From Dendrobium chrysotoxum (taxonomy: Eukaryota; Streptophyta; Magnoliopsida; Asparagales; Orchidaceae), in contig CM034300.1 of the NCBI GenBank assembly GCA_019925795.1, positions 38,807,135 to 38,871,134 of the forward strand: DNA of 64,000 bases, in the 5' to 3' direction. The notes beneath the pieces are model-generated. The model was not told the DNA's origin, did no database searches, and was given only the letters and a program-made list of their open reading frames with translations. Below are positions 57,266-64,000 of this stretch, one piece after another. The translations under genes were made by a program, and so were the position numbers. How positions within the stretch are numbered: the stretch's first letter is position 1; every line of letters starts with the position of its first letter.

Positions 57266-59690
57266 ACACCTTGAAATCTAAAGATTAAACTAAGGGGTTA
57301 GAAAAACTTAAATTGTAGTTTGTAGAAAACCTATATTGAGAAAGAAGTTAATACTATTAAAAGAATTTGTGCAAGAAAACCACTTAAAAATTATATTTGA
57401 TTTTTATGTAAATTTTAGCCAAGTAGAATAATTAGGTGATTACGTTAGTTACTAGTTAGCTTAAGTAAGTACACATAAAAGAAAGAAAGAAAGAAAAAAC
57501 ACAAATCACTTTTACATTGTTCAACCCAAATAACCCACAATTGGCTTACTTCACACCTAGCCACCCACAAATGGCTATGATTCAACTAAAACCACCAGGG
57601 TTACAATAACAATATCTTCCTAACACCATGAAGAGAAAACCTCACATGACTATGAGAACCTCACAACGAGGTTGTAATGAAATAATGAATAAAATATAAA
57701 GTAAATATAAATTAAACTATAATAAGCTATAATAAGGAATGGAGCTCCTACAAATAATAAGAAATAATATTTAACAAATTTGATAGGTCATAGTATACTT
57801 TCCATCGAATATGCACTTTAAATATCAATGCAAGTGTAACCACAAATTAAACTTGCAAGCAATCTATTCTGATTAATGAGTTTCACAAAGTATATAAAAG
57901 ATTCAAACACAAGTTAGCAACACAAGAACAATAACTTAAGATATTTTGAAAGAGGAAATATAGTAAAGATTTCAAACAAACTTTTGAATCAATATAAGAA
58001 TGATGTGAATTGTAAGTGATCAAAAGAAAGGTTCAACTAAACTTTGATTTACCACATAAAGAATATGATTATTATAAAATATCAAACTAACATGAAGAGA
58101 AATATAATTTGAATCCAAGATAAAAAGACTTTAGAATATTGCACAAGATTGAAAGAATTAAAAATCCACAATCGGAAAGAACTCACAAAATTATTTTCTT
58201 GAAGTATGGAGAAGAGTGAGAGAGCTAGGAAGACACTTTAGAAAACATGAGAGACCATAAAATCCACAACCAAGGCTTGAAAAATGATCTAGAACTTTAA
58301 GAAAAATTTTTGGAAAAGTTTCATTATTGTGAGAGTAAGAGGTAAGAAAAACACTAAGCCTGTCTCTCTTATTTATTAAGAGAATTTTGGCCAAGGCTTG
58401 GGAAAATTTGGGGGAAATATTTTTGGAAATAATTTAAACTTGATAGGATATTTTGAATAAATTAAATCATCCAAAAATAAGCATGTAGTCGGCCAAGGCA
58501 AAATAGGAAGGCGCCATGCAATGTTTTGCCATAATAATTTGAATTTTGAATTTGAATGTTGAAAAATTCATCCAAGAGAGGAAAGGGGTTGATGTAAAAT
58601 ATTTGATTTAATTTTTAGCCATTATATTAGGGTGCAATCCAAGGTAAATGTCAATAGCCAATAGAAAACTTATAAAATTAAGATAAATTGAAGTATAAGC
58701 AAATTTCTATCACATAGTTTCCAAATAATGACTAAGTGATTTTAGAAATGATTAATTGAGAAATTTAATGAATGGGGATGTTGGGAGAGGGGTTAGTTTT
58801 GATCCATGAGATCATGTTCTAATTTATTATTCCATTTGTTGAATAGATTAGCCAATGGGATCAAGTCTCATGGATTACACAATTTAACTAAATTTATTAT
58901 ATTATTTAATTTTAGACCAAATCTTTCATCATTTGAATTAAACCTATAATAATTTAGTCTTAATTGATTTGAATGTTATGTGCATGAATTTCAGTAATAA
59001 AAGTGATGTTATATAATTAAAAATAATTTTTATTAATGGATTTTATTAGTTAGTTAAGATAATTTAATTGTATTACTAATTTATTATATTAAAAGATTCA
59101 AACATTGAAATAAAGTATCTAGTTTTAATGAAATGAATTTCACTTAATTTTATAAATATATTATTCAATTTAATCAAAAAAATTTAATAATATTGGTCTT
59201 GACAAAAAGTTATGGCCAAATTATCATTCTGAATTTCTAAAAAGGATAATTTGAATCATTTGGACAAATTAAATAGTGTAGAATTGCATGCCATGATTAT
59301 TATGTGTTCAAGATTGATAATTGAACATTAGATCAAGTTAGATGAATGTTCATAAGTGAGAAATACAAGAATGGTAAGATTTAAAAAATTAGTGCTAAAA
59401 ATGATAATGTATAAATTTAAATAATCATGAATTAATTTTGAAAGAACCGTGTACATAAGTTTAGCAAATTTTATTTACATGTGAGATATTTTATTTAAGG
59501 TATTGAGCTTTAGAAAATAAATACCCAAATATTAAATCTTCAAGTCTTAAACCAATGTAAGTCCAACTTGGTGATTTTGTTTCCTGAAATGCACTTAATG
59601 TAAACCATTAGTCACATCCAACATAACCTTTGTATCATCAAAATCCAATGGCACCATACACCATGGCTCATGGGCTAATAGCTTAGACAT
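57266..59690 (-). mobile_element. Unidentified ~2.4-kb noncoding insertion in gag
   Basis: Gag homology stops at about 57265 and resumes at about 59691, with some 40 codons missing between. The block has no domain. It carries LTR-like features: a segment ACATTGTTCAACCCAAATAA with GGCTTACTTCACACC (57515-57560), reminiscent of the transcribed part of plant LTRs read on the minus strand, and AT-rich ends. A solo LTR on the minus strand is possible, but I found no matching target duplication. The frame 58191-58394 is not supported. Confidence 0.4.
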
Positions 59691-60800
59691 GTTATTACAT
59701 GAATATGAATTATTTCACCTAAAACCTAGTGCAATAATATATGATATGTATACTTGGTTCATAAACATAGTAACCTCTTTGCATACCTTAGATAGAAACT
59801 ACCTAACTCTAAAAAAGTGAACAAAATACTGCATTGTTTGCTTAATTCCTCTGAAACAAAAGTCATTGTAATATGTGAGTAAAGATCTTAATGAGTACTC
59901 TATTGATAATTTAGTGGATTCTCTTATTAGTTATGAGCAAATATTAGCTAAAGCCTTCAAGATGTATGTGATAGGAAGAAAGAAAGAACAATAGCACTGA
60001 AAGTAGATGACACCAAGAGAACTGATTTAGGAGCTGATGGGACTGAGGACATAATGTTGATGACCTGCCATTTCAAGAGCTTAATAAAATGGAAATAGAA
60101 GCACTACCACAAAATGAGAAAAGTTAAAAATAGCAAATTCAATAAGTTTTCATCTAACTTGATTTGCTTTGAGTACAAAAAGTCTGGACATTTGCGAAAT
60201 GATTGCCCTAACCTTAAGAGTAGCACTACTAAGGAAAAGGGTGAAGAAAAGGAAAATTCCAGAAAGGGCAAGTAGAAGATGAAAAAGGCATTTTGGGTGG
60301 TTTAAACACCAGACTCCTTAGAACCAGAACCTAAAGAGGAGGTAACAAATCTTTGTTTCATGGAAAATGATTATAATGGGATGCCTGACAAGGATGAGGT
60401 ATACGATCATTCTTATGATGAATTATTTTTTAATTATTGAAAAAATTCATGATTCATATAAGAAATTGAAAAAGTAGCATACACTTATAAAAAAGGATTT
60501 TTGAAACTTAAAGGAAGAGCATGATACTTTAACCATTGATCATTCAATTTTCAAAACTCAACACTTTATATTAGTTAAAGATCATGAATCACTAATGGAT
60601 CAATTTAATTCATTAAAAAAGTAGCATATTAAATAAATAAAGTCACACAAATCCTTGAAGAATGAGTATCTTGAATTTGAAGAAGCATTCAAGGAGTTTG
60701 AAGAACTTGCATTAGAACTAGATAGTAATGAACATGCATTGAAGATAGAAGTTGCTAGTTATAAGAGTGCAAATGAGTATTTAAAAAAAGACTAATGTAC
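59691..60800 (+). pseudogene. Gag middle and C-terminal part of the second Sirevirus
   Basis: It resumes with LLHEYELFHLKP, then KILHCLLNSSETKVIVICES and KDLNEYSIDNLVDSLISYEQ. The CCHC knuckle at about 60158-60205 reads CFEYKKSGHLRNDC, with Tyr for the second Cys. An acidic region (EPEPKEEVTNLC) and YDHSYDELF follow, then a coiled-coil-like stretch (EEAFKEFEELALELDS, 60680-60730). Many stops and frame changes. Confidence 0.8.
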
Positions 60801-61560
60801 TACAAAACAAAACACCCAAGCCTATGCATATAAAGACATAACCTAGTATACAACATGCATCGAACATTCCTGGGAAATGAAATGATCCCCCACTTAGGCT
60901 AGTACATATTTCTAGGGGTTAGATGTTATTCTTTTGACATACTAGGACACATTGCATACACATTTACATTACACCTTAAAACATACTTAATTCGGAGGCC
61001 GGAAGCATCATAATCATAGAATCACATTCCTGCAATCAAGTATAAGGCCGAATCTAAACACACTTGGTTTCCCAAAACTAACCCTTGATTAAGTTTGTAG
61101 GTGTGCTCTCATACGAGGTTACACTACAAGAAAGGCAACAAATAAAGATATTACTGGTAAAGTTGTTAAAATTTTTATATTAAAATACCTCTTATATAAA
61201 AGGATAAAATAATCTATTAAGCATTAATCAACTTTGTGATAAAAAAGTTTTCTACAAAATATTCACTAATACTAAATGACAAAATTGTATTGAATAGTAA
61301 TTAATAATTTGATTTGAATAGCATTGATGAATTAAGTGACAACCATTATTTTGAAAATAATTTTTAATGAGTGATGGTTATATCATGGGAAATTTTGGCA
61401 TGCTATCTTAAGGATACTTAAGAAAATCACCTAGTTAAAATTAGTTAGAAGTAACTTTAAGAAAAAACCTTTGAATGAACACCTTAGCAAAGTATGACAA
61501 GTAAGAAAAGAAAATAAAGTCCTCATTCAATTGAGAATGTAGACACCACTAGATACACTT
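60801..61560 (+). pseudogene. Gag end with second knuckle relic, then degenerate interior
   Basis: At about 60925-61080 the plus strand gives CYSFDILGHIAYTFTLH and HTWFPKTNP, matching the second knuckle-like region of the other Sirevirus (SYGMLGHISHTYTIH, WVPKTN). Cys residues are lost in both. No protease motif is recognisable. From 61130 to 61560 the sequence is AT-rich and broken. Confidence 0.55.
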
Positions 61561-61760
61561 AGAAATGTGTCATATGGATTTATTTGGACCTATTAATATA
61601 GTGAGTCTAGAAATAAAGTATTTAGACTTGTGTTATCTTGATGATTACATTAGGTACACTTAAATAACATTTATTGTAATGAAAGTGAATCTTTTGAAAA
61701 GTAAAACATTCTCATTTTGGATAAAAAATGGATATTTAAAATTTTATAATTCATAGAGCT
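61561..61760 (+). pseudogene. Integrase fragment of the second Sirevirus
   Basis: The plus strand reads MDLFGPINIVSLEIKYLDLC and LDDYIRYT, corresponding to the integrase core start (first catalytic Asp in MDLFGP). The rest of the core, including the second Asp and the Glu, is not found. Confidence 0.7.
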
Positions 61761-61810
61761 CATGTAGTTGAGGAGAGTTATATAATTACTATATATTTTT
61801 ATTAAAAATC

Positions 61811-61899
61811 AAATGGGATACATATTGACCAAACCCCTAAATTGTGACACCTTAAGCACACTTAGGACTGGACCAAGTGTAATTGATCTAAATGCTTAG
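61811..61899 (+). pseudogene. C-terminal end of pol of the second Sirevirus
   Basis: ILTKPLNCDTLSTLRTGPSV and IDLNA then TAG at 61897-61899 match the pol end of the other Sirevirus (DIFTKPL, RTRLGVINLNA). It lies only about 50 bp after the integrase fragment, so RT and RNase H were removed by one or more deletions. Confidence 0.75.
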
Positions 61900-62239
61900 A
61901 AAGATTGGGTAGTGGTATGTTAAGTTATAAGTGTAGTATTTTTATTTGTTATTTATATTTATTTTCTCTTTTTTGTGTTTGTTATATATAGTGTATTTAT
62001 ATTTCCATTTTTTGTCTTTGCTTTGTATTGTTGAATTTAGTTCTCTTTTTAGGGATATCAAAAGGCGGGTAGGTAGTGTGTTGGTTGTATTGATTTATTT
62101 TCATTTGTGTAGTTTGTGTTACTTATTTTTTAGTACTTGTTGTGATTTTTATTTGGTTTTAGTTTATATTATTTGCTCATAAAAAGTAAAATAAAAAAAT
62201 TAAAAAGAAAATTTCTCCCTATTTTTAAGGGAATCACTT

Positions 62240-62317
62240 AGTAAGGGGGGAGCTCAGCAGAATATTAAAATTAACTCATAATTCCAACTAATAATGTTTA
62301 CCATCATAAAAAAGGTG
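62240..62317 (+). other. PPT-like tracts before the 3' LTR
   Basis: AAGGGGGGAG at about 62242-62251 is a good polypurine tract. The sequence directly before the LTR, ACCATCATAAAAAAGGTG, corresponds to ACCATCATCAAAAGGGGGGAGAT at the same place in the other Sirevirus but has lost most of its G run. Duplicated PPTs are usual in Sireviruses. Confidence 0.6.
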
Positions 62318-64000
62318 TGTTATTACAATCCAGGTGCTAAACCATGTGTTTTGACGATTACAAATATTATTGGATAATCATTTAGTTTCTTCTGCTTTAT
62401 ATATTGCATATTTTTCTATATACATCATTAAAATTTTAGGTTTAACATACAAAAAGCATCATTAGAGAACCATAGCTCAAAAAACAGTTGCATAAGTTAC
62501 GCTTGTTTGAAAGAGTTTGAATTTTTTTCTTGAGTCAATGTATGTAAAAAGGTGTATATTAGCTTAGCAATCATGCATAAACACACAGGGGGAGTGAAAA
62601 ATAAATATTTTAATCTATTACTTGTACACTATGATCTATATCATACTGTATGATTAGTTCAAATAGAAATTAATTAAAAAATTAATTTAAATGAGAAATA
62701 ATAATAAATTTAAATTATAACTAAATGTACTGTAGGAACAACACATCATACAAGATGATTCGCTATTACTAGAAACCCTGCCATCGAATAACCTTAAAAT
62801 AGGAAATTTTAAATTTTTAAAATTAAACTATTTATTTTATATGAAACTATTTATACCGGACAATCTTTTATAATACTACCTAATTTATGTTAGGTAATTA
62901 AAGAATCAAATTAGATCTAAATTATTTACATATAATACTGGACGATTATGTATCATATAGTATGAATCACTCGAACACTCTCTTGATGAACCTTAATTCA
63001 TACTATATAATCTGATGTTAGATTTGAACTAACCATACTAGAAAATTTTTAATCATATAGGATGATCTTTAACGTCATTGAACTAATCATAATGTATGAT
63101 CACTAAATCGTACTATGCAAATATAGTTGACAGAATTGAATTAGGGTTTTGGAAGCCCACTTTTAAACTCTTTTAATAACCTAATAACAAGTCTTTTGAC
63201 AGTCAGAGGTGTATTTTTTCTTGAGAGAGTTTAAAGAGAGGGTATTGAGTAATGAGAGAAAAAGGGTAAGGTTTTGTGAGAGGAAGAAGATCCTTATGGG
63301 TTTTAAGCGAGTGTGATATGGGTTTTCACATGGTTTTTCAAGCCAACTTGCACTTGAGGTTCTCAATGTGTGAGTTTTTATCTTCAGGGAAGTTTTGTGA
63401 AGAATTCTTTTAAATCAAAAGCTATTAGTTACTCCACCGTACTGTAGAGATGAAAGAGATTTTGACTACTCGGCCACACCAAGGAAGTGAAAGGGATTTT
63501 GACTCTCCATCGCATCGAGTAGGTGAAAGGGATTTTAGCGCTTTGTCGCAACAAAGAGGTGAAATGGATTTTAGTTCTCAACCACACCAAGGAGGTGAAA
63601 GGGATTTAGGCTCTCCCCTGAATTGAGGAGGACAAAAGGATTTCTGTCACTTTGTCTCCCCAAGAATGTGAAAGGGATTTCAGTTACTCTATCACACTAG
63701 GAGGTGAAAGTGATTTTATATAGGCATCTCTGCCTAGCCATGGGGGTTGAAGGACAATCACTATTTTCAGTATAAAACCGAAAGAGGACCTTGGGAGTGA
63801 TTGCAAGTCAAGTTGACTGAACCACTATAAAAATTTGGTTTGCATCCTTTATATATATATATATTACAATCTGGTTTGAGTTTCACTACTACTATGATAA
63901 CAAATATTTAAGGTTGATTGAAGTTAATCTTATTTCAAAAAGAATAAAAAATAAAAAAAATAAAAAAGGATAAATTTTGTTTATTTTCCTTTTCTATAAA
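62318..64000 (+). repeat. 3' LTR of the second Sirevirus (truncated by window)
   Basis: It is collinear with 55268-56951 and reaches the equivalent of about 56781 at the window edge, so roughly 170 bp are missing. U3 palindromes are decayed (62620-63110, for example ATCATACTGTATGATTAG). It has about seven ~38-bp GAGGTGAAAGGGATTT units (63430-63720), more than the 5' LTR. A short (TA)n tract lies near 63850. Confidence 0.85.

Larger units (their letters stand above)
55268..64000 (+). mobile_element. Second Sirevirus, internally deleted; 3' LTR runs off the window
   Basis: Two direct repeats begin at 55268 (TGTTACAATCCAGG) and 62318 (TGTTATTACAATCC). Between them on the plus strand lie a decayed PBS, gag, small integrase and pol-end relics, and PPT-like tracts. 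The order and wording match the Sirevirus at 39995-51470, but the LTR sequence belongs to another family. Protease, RT and RNase H are essentially gone, and there is no room for an ORF3 between the pol end (61899) and the 3' LTR. A noncoding block of about 2.4 kb interrupts gag. Confidence 0.88.

Overview
This is a window of nuclear DNA from a plant with a retrotransposon-rich genome, most likely a flowering plant. It is AT-rich and packed with plant-type Ty1-copia Sirevirus elements, Tat/Ogre-like Ty3-gypsy elements and L1-type LINEs, all decayed and several nested. I see no intact host gene, no rRNA or tRNA gene and no CRISPR array. Every coding stretch is retroelement-derived and carries stops, frameshifts or lost catalytic residues, so nothing here looks autonomously active. 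The species cannot be named from the sequence.

Layout. 1-1261: LTR fragment of a Sirevirus-type element running off the left edge. 1262-2007: unassigned, possibly the edge of another gypsy LTR. 2011-21809 (minus): a Tat/Ogre-like gypsy element of about 19.8 kb with 4.2-kb LTRs, a 47-bp minisatellite behind pol, pol and gag relics, and a separate open frame upstream of gag. 21810-26570: the gag start and long leader of a second gypsy relic in the same orientation, with a degenerate array of hairpin-forming repeats. 27230-34064 (minus): a nearly full-length L1-type LINE with ORF1 and ORF2, flanked on both sides by (TA)n. 34796-39435 (minus): a second L1-type LINE lacking the 3' part of ORF2. 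39995-51470 (minus): a structurally complete 11.5-kb Sirevirus with LTRs of 1742 and 1739 bp, a perfect 5-bp target duplication (AAGAT), PBS, PPT, gag, pol and a third ORF. 51476-55267: AT-rich DNA with a possible gag-like relic. 55268-64000 and beyond (plus): a second, gutted Sirevirus whose 3' LTR leaves the window about 170 bp before its end.

Most interesting point. The third ORF of the Sirevirus at 39995-51470 (43127-44218, minus) is preceded by what looks like its own promoter: a TATA box about 60 bp before the ATG, and upstream of that a cluster of 15-bp palindromes (ATCGTAC-N-GTACGAT and relatives). The same palindromes form arrays next to the presumed TATA box in the U3 of this element's LTRs, and variant palindromes occupy the same place in the LTRs of the other two Sirevirus families in the window. 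This suggests that a shared cis-element controls both the genomic transcript and a separate ORF3 transcript, and that ORF3 or a host factor recognises it. The layout is seen directly; the regulatory reading is inference.

Relative ages, judged by eye from short LTR stretches: the gypsy element (about 14% mismatch) is older than the Sirevirus (about 9%). Much of the damage is G-to-A or C-to-T, as expected from deamination of methylated cytosine in silenced transposons.
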